A stretch of 64,000 nt of DNA from Scatomonas sp963928055 (GTDB taxonomy: Bacteria; Bacillota; Clostridia; Lachnospirales; Lachnospiraceae): assembly GCA_963928055.1 (NCBI GenBank), contig CAWVDN010000001.1:310001-374000 (forward strand), in the 5' to 3' direction. A program made the translations under genes and the position numbers. Shown here in pieces: positions 15,955-23,181 of this stretch; position 1 is the stretch's first letter; the number at the start of each line of letters is the position of its first letter. Under the pieces are notes generated by a model. That model searched no databases and was not told the origin of the DNA. It saw only the letters and a program-made list of their open reading frames with translations.

Positions 15955-17127
15955 TCAGTTTTTCTCCGCTGTTTTCCGGATGAGTTTTTCGTGCATGACC
16001 GCTAAAAGCGCCAGGATCGCCAGCAGGTAGAACGGCAGCAGCGACACGGAGATATGATTGGCCAGAAACCCGAACACCGGCGGCATGAGACAGCTTCCCA
16101 CATAGGCGCTGGCCATCTGGACACCGATAATAGCCTGGGAATTCTCCGCTCCGAAGTGGTCCGGGGTGGAATGGATCACGCAGGGATACACCGGGGCGCA
16201 GCCCAGGCCTACCACGATCAGTCCGGCCAGGGAAACTTCCGCTCCCAGGGGCAGCAGCAGGATCAGCCCTCCCGCCCCTATGATCCCGCAGCCCATGCGG
16301 ATCATCTGCACGTCGCTGAACCGCATAGTGAGAAATCCGCTGAGGGCCCGGCCTGCCGTGATGCCGATATAGAACATGCTGGCATAAAAGGCCGCGGACT
16401 CGCTGGGGACTCCTTTGAACAGATGCAGATAGCTGCTGGCCCAGAGTCCGGCGGTCTGTTCCAGGGCGCAGTAGCAGAAAAAGGCGATAAAGACCTCTTT
16501 GGCTCCGGGAATGCGGAGGATCTCTTTCAGGGAAAGGCTCCTGGCCGCCACCTCCTGCCCTCCGCTCACCACGGTCCGTGGCCTCTTTTTCCACAGCGGC
16601 AGGCTGAAGACCAGGATCAGGGTCAGGAAGAGCTGGAGAACCGCAACGATCCTGTAGCCGGCGTTCCAGCTCATGCCTCCTGTCAGGGCAAATCCCATAA
16701 TATAGGGCCCTACAGCGGCGCCGACGCCCCACATGCAGTGGAGCCAGCTCATGTGCCTGCTTTCATAGTGCAGGGCTACGTAGTTATTCAGGGAAGCGTC
16801 TACACTTCCGGCCCCCAGCCCGTAGGGAACGGCCCACAGGCAGAGCATCCAAAAGGAAGAGCTGACTGAAAATCCAAACAGCGCCGCCGCGGTAAGCCCT
16901 ACGCTGACGGCCGTCACCTTTCCCGTTCCCAGCTTCCGGGTGAGCCGGTCGCTCTGCAGGCTGGAGACAATGGTCCCCAGGGAAATGATCATGGACAGGA
17001 TCCCCGCATAGGAGACCGGCACCTGAAACTGCGGATAAATGGAAGGCCAGGCAGAACCCAGCAGCCCGTCCGGAAGTCCCAGGCTGATAAACGAAAGATA
17101 AATGATCCCAAGCAGTAACTGAAACAC
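15955..17127 (-). CDS. MFS transporter
   Basis: A 390-residue major facilitator with about 12 predicted membrane helices. The first helix (LLLGIIYLSFISLGLPDGLLGSAWP) and the loop SDRLTRKLGTGK between helices 2 and 3 (the MFS motif A position) are clear, and SWLHCMWGVGAAVGPYIMG resembles sugar-transporting members of the FucP-like group. It is divergent from an AraC regulator with a cupin sensor domain, which probably controls it. The substrate is unknown; a carbohydrate would suit the regulator type. Confidence 0.88.
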   Translation of the reverse strand: MFQLLLGIIYLSFISLGLPDGLLGSAWPSIYPQFQVPVSYAGILSMIISLGTIVSSLQSDRLTRKLGTGKVTAVSVGLTAAALFGFSVSSSFWMLCLWAVPYGLGAGSVDASLNNYVALHYESRHMSWLHCMWGVGAAVGPYIMGFALTGGMSWNAGYRIVAVLQLFLTLILVFSLPLWKKRPRTVVSGGQEVAARSLSLKEILRIPGAKEVFIAFFCYCALEQTAGLWASSYLHLFKGVPSESAAFYASMFYIGITAGRALSGFLTMRFSDVQMIRMGCGIIGAGGLILLLPLGAEVSLAGLIVVGLGCAPVYPCVIHSTPDHFGAENSQAIIGVQMASAYVGSCLMPPVFGFLANHISVSLLPFYLLAILALLAVMHEKLIRKTAEKN

Positions 17128-17214
17128 CTTTGATTCCTCCTCTTATGTCCTCCGGCGTCCCGCGCGTTCGGACGCCGGCTTATGACGCATGAATACAATA
17201 CCGCCATATGATAC

Positions 17215-17243
17215 TTGATTCAACTTGTTTATGGACATATAAT
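17215..17243 (+). promoter_or_regulatory. Promoter of the AraC-type regulator gene
   Basis: TTGATT (17215-17220), 17-base spacer, TATAAT (17238-17243), 33 bases before the ATG. It lies in the divergent gap with the MFS gene. Confidence 0.7.
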
Positions 17244-17275
17244 AAAACAAAAACGACTTAACAGAGGAAACAATC

Positions 17276-18199
17276 ATGAGTTTACAGGCATGCGGACTTA
17301 ATAGGAATCACGCCGGAAGAGAACTGAAGCCCCATGGAACCCCGGAATTTCCCTGCGCCGGATATGAAACGCCTCTGAAGGGCGGCGCGGAGCAGGTGAT
17401 CTCCTGGCACTGGCATGAGGAGCTGGAACTGGTGTATGTAAAAAAAGGCGTCCTGAAACTGCAGGTGCCCTTTCATGAATTTATTATGGAGGCCGGGGAA
17501 CTGGCGGTGATCAACGCCAATACCCTGCACTACGCGGAAGGACTGTCCCCCTGTATCCTTCAGTCTCTGGTATGTTCGCCCTTGCTGCTGACCGGGAACA
17601 GCAGCTCGGCCTTCGCCGTAAAATACCTGCAGCCTCTTCTCTCCTGTCCAGGCTTCACCTGCGTGCTGCTGGCGGACCATCCGGACCATCCGGAAGATTC
17701 CTTCCTTCAGGCCTTTGAAGCCCTGCGGGCAGACGCTTTCGCCTATGAATTTACAGTCCGGGAACAGCTTTCCCGGATCCTGCTGCAGGTATTCCGGATA
17801 TTCGAGGACATTCTCCGGCTGCCCCGGCAGGCTCCGGACGGGGATACCCTGCGGATGGAACAGATGCTGGAATACATTCACAGCCATTTCCCCATGTCTA
17901 TAGGGCTGAAAGAGATCTCCGGCGCCGCCCATATCGGGGTACGGGAATGTCTCCGCTGCTTCCGGAGGACCATCGGCGATTCCCCGGTGCAGTATCTGCT
18001 GAAATACCGGCTCATGCGCAGCGCGGAGATGCTCCTTTCCGAACCAGGCCGCAGCATCGCGCATATATCCAGCGCCTGCGGCTTCGATTATCCCGGATAT
18101 TATTCCAAACAATTTAAGCGGTTTTACCAGTGTTCCCCAAGGGAATACCGGAAAACAGCGGCCCGTCCGCAAAATCACACCCAGGAGGAACTGCCATGA
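17276..18199 (+). CDS. AraC family transcriptional regulator with cupin domain
   Basis: A 307-residue regulator. The N-terminal cupin (about 40-130; ISWHWHEELELVYVKKG and GELAVINANTLHYAEG) binds a small effector. The C-terminal double helix-turn-helix (about 200-300) contains MSIGLKEISGAAHIGVRECLRCFRR and the AraC signature ending in CGFDYPGYYSKQFKRFYQCSPREYR. It is divergent from the MFS transporter and overlaps the following DUF1638 gene by 4 bases (ATGA), so regulator and DUF1638 protein are made together. The effector is unknown. It presumably activates the MFS gene, as is usual for this family. Confidence 0.9.
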   Translation: MSLQACGLNRNHAGRELKPHGTPEFPCAGYETPLKGGAEQVISWHWHEELELVYVKKGVLKLQVPFHEFIMEAGELAVINANTLHYAEGLSPCILQSLVCSPLLLTGNSSSAFAVKYLQPLLSCPGFTCVLLADHPDHPEDSFLQAFEALRADAFAYEFTVREQLSRILLQVFRIFEDILRLPRQAPDGDTLRMEQMLEYIHSHFPMSIGLKEISGAAHIGVRECLRCFRRTIGDSPVQYLLKYRLMRSAEMLLSEPGRSIAHISSACGFDYPGYYSKQFKRFYQCSPREYRKTAARPQNHTQEELP

Positions 18200-18840
18200 C
18201 CACCAAACTGCTTGCCTGTGAAACCCTGAAAAGCGAGATTGAAACCATCATCCGGAGAAATCATCTGGATCTGGAACCGTTCTGGATCGAATCCGGACTT
18301 CACAATATGCCCAAAAAGCTTCATGGGCGTCTGCAGGAGGAACTGGATTCCATCTCCGGCTGCCAGCGCCTGCTGCTGGGCTTCGGCCGCTGCGGCAATT
18401 CGGTTCTTGGGCTGAAAACCGGAGATTACGAAACCATTTTTCCCAGGATCGAAGACTGCATCTCCCTGTTCTTCGGCTCAGACGCGGCCCGCAACGCTTA
18501 CGGCCGGGAGCACGCCGCCATCTACATGACCGAGGGCTGGCTTCGGGGAGAAAGCAATCTTTTCTCTGAATATCAAAATCTGCAGGAAACATACGGCCCG
18601 GAAACCGCTGATGAACTTATAAGTATGATGTACGGCAACTACCGGGAACTGGCCCTTTTAGATACCGGGACCAGCCCAATCCGGCAGCTGTACGAAAAAA
18701 CTGCCGGAGTGGAAAAGATCCTGCATCTGAAACGGGTCTGCGTTCCCGCCACCCTGGAGTATCTGCAGCAGCTTCTGACCGGGCCCTGGGACGAAAAGCG
18801 GTTCTGCCGGATCCCGCCCCATTCGGAAATCACAATATAG
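18196..18840 (+). CDS. DUF1638 domain protein
   Basis: A 214-residue protein of unknown function. The start MTTKLLACETLKSEIE and GCQRLLLGFGRCGNSVLGL agree with my recollection of the DUF1638 family, found in methanogens and anaerobic Clostridia and often near methyltransferase or corrinoid genes; that link is remembered, not shown here. Five conserved-looking Cys and acidic residues could bind a metal, but no known catalytic motif is visible. The ATG at 18196 follows AGGAGG and overlaps the AraC stop, so it is translationally coupled. No methyltransferase gene lies nearby in this window. Family assignment is moderately sure; function is unknown. Confidence 0.72.
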   Translation: MTTKLLACETLKSEIETIIRRNHLDLEPFWIESGLHNMPKKLHGRLQEELDSISGCQRLLLGFGRCGNSVLGLKTGDYETIFPRIEDCISLFFGSDAARNAYGREHAAIYMTEGWLRGESNLFSEYQNLQETYGPETADELISMMYGNYRELALLDTGTSPIRQLYEKTAGVEKILHLKRVCVPATLEYLQQLLTGPWDEKRFCRIPPHSEITI

Positions 18841-18901
18841 GCCGGGGTCTCTGAGGCAAAACAGAAAAAGGGGCTGTCGCACTACCTAGTGGATCTTCCT
18901 G

Positions 18902-19379
18902 CTACCGTAAGGGGGTAGAAAACAACAATTGCGCCCGTAGGGGCATGGCTCAGACTACCGTAAGAAACAAGGAAGCAAGTATTGTGCCTGTAGGGGCTCA
19001 GATCAGACTACCGTAAGAAACAAGGAAGCAAGTATTGTGCCCGTACAGACGCGGCTCAAACTACCGTAAGGAAACAGGGAAGCAGGTATTGCACCCGTAG
19101 GGGCTCAGATCAGACTACCGTAAGAAAATAGGAAGCAAGTATTGCGCCCGTAGGGCTCCTGATCAGACTACCGTAAGAAACAAGGAAGCAAGTATTGTGT
19201 CCGTAGGGGCTCAGATCAAACTACCGTAAGAAACAAGGAAGCAAGTATTGTGCCCGTACAGACGCGGCTCAAACTACCGTAAGAAACAAGGAAGCAAGTA
19301 TTGTGCCTGTAGGGGCACAGATCAATCTACCGTAAGGAAACAGAAATCAAGTATTGCGCCCGTATCCCTCTGGTCTTTT
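18902..19379. repeat. Nine-copy 53-bp tandem repeat array
   Basis: The motif CTACCGTAAG recurs at 18902, 18955, 19008, 19061, 19115, 19168, 19221, 19274 and 19327, a period of 53 bp with one 54-bp step. About 38 bases per unit are well conserved (CTACCGTAAGAAACAAGGAAGC... to GCCCGTA) and about 15 vary among a few related forms. Two units with CAGACGCGGCTCAAA are exactly 213 bp (four units) apart, so larger blocks were also duplicated. The period is not a multiple of three and no reading frame is kept, so the array is not coding. 53 bp is close to five DNA turns. It lies between the DUF1638 gene and dapL. A single short palindrome (CACTACCTAGTG) precedes it. Confidence 0.9.
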
Positions 19380-19383
19380 TGTA

Positions 19384-19435
19384 TAAAAAAAGGGAACCGC
19401 TGCTCCATAGATTTCTCGGTTTTGCAACGGTCCCT
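19384..19435 (-). terminator. dapL terminator
   Basis: On the minus strand AGGGACCGTTGC pairs with GCAGCGGTTCCCT (one bulge, one mismatch) across a loop of about 20 bases and is followed by TTTTTTT. It would end the dapL transcript before the repeat array. Confidence 0.7.
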
Positions 19436-19452
19436 CTCTCAACTTTTCTTGG

Positions 19453-19504
19453 CGTCAGTGTACAGAGGGACAATGCCCCCTGTATTCTGACGTTACAGTT
19501 TTTT
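19453..19504 (+). terminator. Plus-strand hairpin terminator at the end of the repeat region
   Basis: CGTCAGTGTACAGAGGG (19453-19469) pairs imperfectly with CCCCCTGTATTCTGACG (19476-19492); six bases later comes TTTTTT (19499-19504). It faces transcripts coming through the repeat array and overlaps the last codons of the convergent dapL. Confidence 0.6.
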
Positions 19505-20707
19505 AATTCTTTCGATGGCCTCCACCGTATTTTCATAGGTGCCGAAGGCAGTCAGCCGGAAATAGCCCTCTCCGCTGGGGCCGAAGCCGGACCCGGGTGT
19601 TCCCACCACGTTGGCGGTCTCCAGGAGATAATCGAAGAACTTCCAGGAATCCATTCCCTCCGGTGTTTTCAGCCAGATGTAGGGAGCGTTGACGCCGCCG
19701 GCCACCGTATAGCCCGCCTCTTTCAGTCCGTTGTAGATAACGCCTGCGTTCTTCATGTAATAGGCCACCTGCTCCTTCAGCTCCGCCTTTCCTTCCGGTG
19801 AGTACACTGCTTCGCCGGCTCTCTGGATAATGTAGGGAGCGCCGTTGTATTTGGTGCCGTGGCGTCTGGCCCAGAGGCTGTGCAGGGACACCTCCCCGCA
19901 TTTCAGATCCTTGGGAACCACGGTGAAGCCCAGACGGACGCCGGTGAAGCCGGCATTCTTGCTGAAGCTGCGGAACTCAATGGCGCAGGTCCTGGCCCCC
20001 TCGCACTCATAAATGCTGTGGGGCACGTCATCTTCAGAGATATAGGCCTCGTAAGCTGCGTCAAAAAGGATCACCGCCCCCACTTTGTTGGCGTAGTCCA
20101 CCCATTCCTGCAGCTGGGCTTTGGTCAGAGTAGATCCCGTAGGATTGTTGGGATAGCAGAGATAGATCATGTCCGGCGTCTCTTTAGGGAATTCCGGAAC
20201 AAAATCATTGTCCATGGTGCAGGGCATGTAGATCACCCTGGAAAACATCTCCTTCTCCGGGATCCATTCTCCCGCCCTTCCGGCCATAACATTCGTGTCT
20301 ACATACACGGGATACACCGGGTCGCAGACGGCGATCCGGTTGTCCGCTCCAAAAATCTCCTGAATATTTCCGCAGTCGCACTTTGCCCCGTCGGATACAA
20401 AAATCTCATCCGCGGAAATATCACAGCCCCGCTCCTGATAGTCGTTTTTCGCAATGGTGCTCCGCAGGAATTCATACCCAAGATCCGGAGCATAACCATG
20501 AAAGGTCTCCGCCGCCCCCATCTCATCCACTGCTTTGTGCAGGGCTTTGACGATAGCCGGAACCAGAGGCTGGGTCACATCGCCGATCCCCAGACGGATC
20601 AGTTTTTTGTCGGGATGGGCCTGGGAATAGGCCGCAACCTTTTTTCCAATGGTGGAAAAAAGATAGCTTCCCGGAAGCTTCAGATAGTTTTCATTGATCT
20701 TAAACAT
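19493..20707 (-). CDS. dapL: LL-diaminopimelate aminotransferase
   Basis: A 404-residue PLP enzyme that converts tetrahydrodipicolinate directly to LL-diaminopimelate, a shortcut in lysine and cell-wall synthesis. RLGIGDVTQPLVPAIVKALH, the ETFHGYAPDLGYEFLR segment, YPNNPTG, and the PLP lysine in EFRSFSKNAGFTGVRLGFTVVP are diagnostic of DapL rather than general aspartate aminotransferases. The length is standard. A GGAG site precedes the ATG. It stands alone, converging on the DUF1638-repeat region. Confidence 0.95.
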   Translation of the reverse strand: MFKINENYLKLPGSYLFSTIGKKVAAYSQAHPDKKLIRLGIGDVTQPLVPAIVKALHKAVDEMGAAETFHGYAPDLGYEFLRSTIAKNDYQERGCDISADEIFVSDGAKCDCGNIQEIFGADNRIAVCDPVYPVYVDTNVMAGRAGEWIPEKEMFSRVIYMPCTMDNDFVPEFPKETPDMIYLCYPNNPTGSTLTKAQLQEWVDYANKVGAVILFDAAYEAYISEDDVPHSIYECEGARTCAIEFRSFSKNAGFTGVRLGFTVVPKDLKCGEVSLHSLWARRHGTKYNGAPYIIQRAGEAVYSPEGKAELKEQVAYYMKNAGVIYNGLKEAGYTVAGGVNAPYIWLKTPEGMDSWKFFDYLLETANVVGTPGSGFGPSGEGYFRLTAFGTYENTVEAIERIKKL

Positions 20708-20799
20708 AACAAGTTGCTCCTTTTTTATATATTTGCAGGGTCTTCTCCGAAAAGAATACCCTCTGCCTGTCTGAGTTTTTCATTCCCGCGGACCCGGAT

Positions 20800-21345
20800 T
20801 CAGAAAAGAGCCAGGACCATCTGGGCCGTTTCCACCAGACTGGTGCCGTTGTCCATGCTGCGTTTCTGGAGATAGCGGTGGGCCTCTTCCTCTGTCATAT
20901 GATTCCGCTCCATCAGCAGCGCCTTGGCACTGTCGATGATCTTCTGTTCTCCGGGGGTTCTGGTCTTGGGTTTCCCCGAGGCCTTCTTTTTCTTCTGACG
21001 GAGGGCAGCCCGCTCCATCATAGTCAGAGTGTTTATCAGTTCATGGACGGACAGGGGAAGGGACACCGCCATGACGTCCGATCCCTCCACTGTGCTGAGT
21101 ACCCTTCCAGAAGCCGCCAGCAACATCTGGAAATTTCCCGGCATGCACTCCTTCAATTCCGAAAAATGCATGTCCGGCAGCCTGTACCCGCAGAGGAGGA
21201 TCCCGCCGCTCTGCTGATTCATTTCTGACAGCGCCGCCGCCGCGGAGGTGCAGACCGCCGTCACTTTCATTCCATGCTTTTCCAGCACCCCCTGGATGCG
21301 TCTGCCATCCTGGGCCTTTGGAAAAGCAATGATCACGCCGCTCAT
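20800..21345 (-). CDS. ANTAR domain response regulator with degenerate receiver
   Basis: A 181-residue protein. The C-terminal ANTAR domain (about 130-178; KIIDSAKALLMERNHMTEEEAHRYLQKRSM...SLVETAQMVL) binds RNA hairpin pairs and prevents transcription termination. The N-terminal part (about 1-115) has the receiver fold pattern but lacks the phosphorylation residues: the position before LPDM that should be Asp reads CGY, and no acidic pair follows strand 1. It probably responds to a bound partner or ligand rather than to a kinase. A lysine-rich linker joins the halves. It lies 15 bases after glnA on the same strand, so it is co-transcribed with glutamine synthetase and likely takes part in nitrogen control. 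Confidence 0.88.
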   Translation of the reverse strand: MSGVIIAFPKAQDGRRIQGVLEKHGMKVTAVCTSAAAALSEMNQQSGGILLCGYRLPDMHFSELKECMPGNFQMLLAASGRVLSTVEGSDVMAVSLPLSVHELINTLTMMERAALRQKKKKASGKPKTRTPGEQKIIDSAKALLMERNHMTEEEAHRYLQKRSMDNGTSLVETAQMVLALF

Positions 21346-21360
21346 TCCCGCTCCTCCGGA

Positions 21361-22695
21361 TCAGATCCGATAGAGATACCGGTCAACTTCCCAGTCGGAA
21401 ACCTGCAGCATATATTCCTTCCATTCTGATTTCTTTGCCTCCGCGTACCGTTCCACAAAGTCGTCTCCCAGCACGCTGCGGATAAAGGGATCCTGCTCCA
21501 TAAGAGACACCGCCTCCCAGAGAGTGGATGGCAGGGAGGCGATCCCCAGTTTCCCTTTTTCTTCCTCCCCCATGGCTTCCGCCGCCTGATCCAGAGGAGC
21601 CGGGGGCAGGATCTGCTTTTCCATGCCGTCCAGCCCTGCCATGAGGCAGAGAGCCAGAGCCAGATAGGGGTTGGCCGCCGGATCCGGCGAGCGCAGTTCG
21701 ATCTCCCTGTGTCCCCCCTTGGCGTTGGGGATGCGGATCAGAGAATTTTTCTGGAACGCGGACCAGGCCTCATACACCGGCGCCTCGAAACCGGGCACCA
21801 GCCGTTTGTAGGAATTTACCAGGGGATTGGTGACGGCACACATGGCGCCGATGTGTTTCAGGATTCCTCCTATAAACCAGTAAGCCTCCCTGGAAAGCCC
21901 CAGGAGATCCTCACTGCTGCGGAAGATATTTTTTCCCTCTCTGTTATAGAGAGCGAAATTCAGGTGCATGCCGGATCCGGACACGCCGGTTTTCGGCTTC
22001 GGCATAAAGGTGGCGTGAAGGCCGTGGCGTCTGGCTATGGTCCTTACAGCGAATTTAAAGGTCATGACACTGTCGGCGGAATCCAGACCTCCGGCCCGGT
22101 GAAAATCGATCTCGTGCTGGCCGGGAGCCGCCTCATGGTAGGAGCTCTCCACCCGGAAACCCATATCCTCCAGGGTCAGTACAATATCCCGGCGGGCGTT
22201 TTCTCCCATATCAATGGGGCCCAGATCAAAATAACCGGCCTGCTCCGGGGTGCGGTTGGTAGGCCGTCCCTCCTCGTCGGTCTGAAACAGGAAAAACTCG
22301 CATCTGGGACCGGCGTAAAACTCATATCCCAGCTCTCTGGCCCGGCTGACACAGCGTTTCAGAATGCTGCGGGAACAGCACTGGTAAGGTGTTCCGTCCG
22401 CCTTGTACACATCGCAGATCATCCTGGCCACCTTCCCCTGCTGGGGCCGCCAGGGCAGGATCACAAAACTGTCCAGGTCCGGATGCAGATACATATCTGT
22501 CCCGTCCTCCGGCCGGAACCCTTCCAGGGGCGTAGCATCAAACACGCACTCATTATTCAGGGCCTTTTCCAGCTGGCTGGAGGTAACCGCGATATTCCTC
22601 ATGGTACCGAACATATCCGTAAACTGAAGGCGGATAAACTCCACATCTTCCTCCTCCGCCATAGAGAGGATCTCTTCCCTGGTGTAATTAGCCAT
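21361..22695 (-). CDS. glnA: Glutamine synthetase, type I
   Basis: A 444-residue type I glutamine synthetase, which makes glutamine from glutamate, ammonia and ATP. Motifs are DGSS-like FRPEDGTDMYLHPD near residue 65, GPRCEFFLF, HEIDFHRAGGLDSADSVMTFKF, KPKTGVSGSGMHLNFAL and the RIPNAKGGHREIELRSPDPAANPYLA active-site segment. The length is that of the short GSI-alpha form, which lacks the adenylylation loop of E. coli. AAGGAGG precedes the ATG, and a perfect promoter lies about 22 bases upstream. It is followed by the ANTAR gene and preceded by glutamate synthase genes, forming a GS-GOGAT block. Confidence 0.96.
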   Translation of the reverse strand: MANYTREEILSMAEEEDVEFIRLQFTDMFGTMRNIAVTSSQLEKALNNECVFDATPLEGFRPEDGTDMYLHPDLDSFVILPWRPQQGKVARMICDVYKADGTPYQCCSRSILKRCVSRARELGYEFYAGPRCEFFLFQTDEEGRPTNRTPEQAGYFDLGPIDMGENARRDIVLTLEDMGFRVESSYHEAAPGQHEIDFHRAGGLDSADSVMTFKFAVRTIARRHGLHATFMPKPKTGVSGSGMHLNFALYNREGKNIFRSSEDLLGLSREAYWFIGGILKHIGAMCAVTNPLVNSYKRLVPGFEAPVYEAWSAFQKNSLIRIPNAKGGHREIELRSPDPAANPYLALALCLMAGLDGMEKQILPPAPLDQAAEAMGEEEKGKLGIASLPSTLWEAVSLMEQDPFIRSVLGDDFVERYAEAKKSEWKEYMLQVSDWEVDRYLYRI

Positions 22696-22716
22696 ATGTT
22701 ACTTCCTCCTTGCCAA

Positions 22717-22745
22717 ATTATACAAAGCGGGGATTTCTTTGTCAA
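22717..22745 (-). promoter_or_regulatory. glnA promoter
   Basis: Minus-strand TTGACA (22740-22745), 17-base spacer, TATAAT (22717-22722): a full consensus. The start site would fall near 22710, leaving a leader of only about 15 bases, so no attenuator fits between promoter and gene. Confidence 0.85.
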
Positions 22746-22775
22746 CCGCCCACTTTCGCCGATGGTTTCCTGTTT

Positions 22776-22882
22776 CCGGGGATCCCTTCCCTTCGGCGCT
22801 CCCCCTGCGCTCACCTTCAGCCCGGGTCCGGTCTGAAGGATGTGCTCGGAAAGTCGCTCCTCCGGGACAGCGAACTCCCCGG
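22776..22882 (-). ncRNA. Structured element copy A (candidate RNA or hairpin repeat)
   Basis: Read on the minus strand, an outer stem CCGGGGA/TCCCCGG (22876-22882 with 22776-22782) encloses GGAGCGACT, CCGAGCACATCC, an inner stem CCTTCAG/CTGAAGG (22833-22839 with 22814-22820) and GGTGAGCGCAGG. A second copy (23064-23167) in opposite orientation keeps these single-stranded blocks but has different, still complementary stems. Upstream on the same strand (about 22885-22960) are further small stems such as ACAGC/GCTGT. It lies just upstream of the glnA promoter, so it is not in the glnA leader. Function unknown; a mobile hairpin repeat is the main alternative to an RNA. Confidence 0.6.
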
Positions 22883-23063
22883 CGTACAGCTAACGGCTGT
22901 TCCAGGTATATGCCTGACGGCTGCAGGGGCCGATCCCCTTCACGGCCGAGAAACCTGCAAGATCAAACGCATACCTTAAGTAATTTTCCTTACAGTACAG
23001 AACAATCAAATTTACGAACCCCTTCTGTCTGAAAGCCGGCTTTCCGGCAGTCTTTTGAAATCA

Positions 23064-23167
23064 GGCAGGGCAAGAACAGTCTGCGGAGCGACTGGCCGAG
23101 CACATCCCTGAGACCTCAGGCTCAGGGTGAGCGCAGGCGGAACGATGCAGACTGTTCTTGCCCTGCC
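23064..23167 (+). ncRNA. Structured element copy B (candidate RNA or hairpin repeat)
   Basis: A perfect 21-bp inverted repeat (GGCAGGGCAAGAACAGTCTGC at 23064 and its complement ending 23167) encloses GGAGCGACT, CCGAGCACATCC, an inner stem CCCTGAG/CTCAGGG (23106-23112 with 23121-23127) and TGAGCGCAGG. Compared with copy A, both stems differ by compensating changes while the loop blocks match. It ends 14 bases before the gltD stop codon. The rest of the 486-bp gap between glnA and gltD holds the glnA promoter, copy A and the short palindrome GAAAGCCGGCTTTC (23031-23044); I see no gene in it. Confidence 0.6.
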
Positions 23168-23181
23168 GTATCCAAACCACC

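Noticed and set aside
18902..19379. CRISPR array
   Set aside because: The variable parts are only about 15 bases, are related to each other and recur exactly; no cas genes are present. It is a simple tandem repeat.
22696..22745. ANTAR two-hairpin antiterminator in the glnA leader
   Set aside because: The promoter leaves only about 15 bases of leader; no hexaloop hairpins fit.
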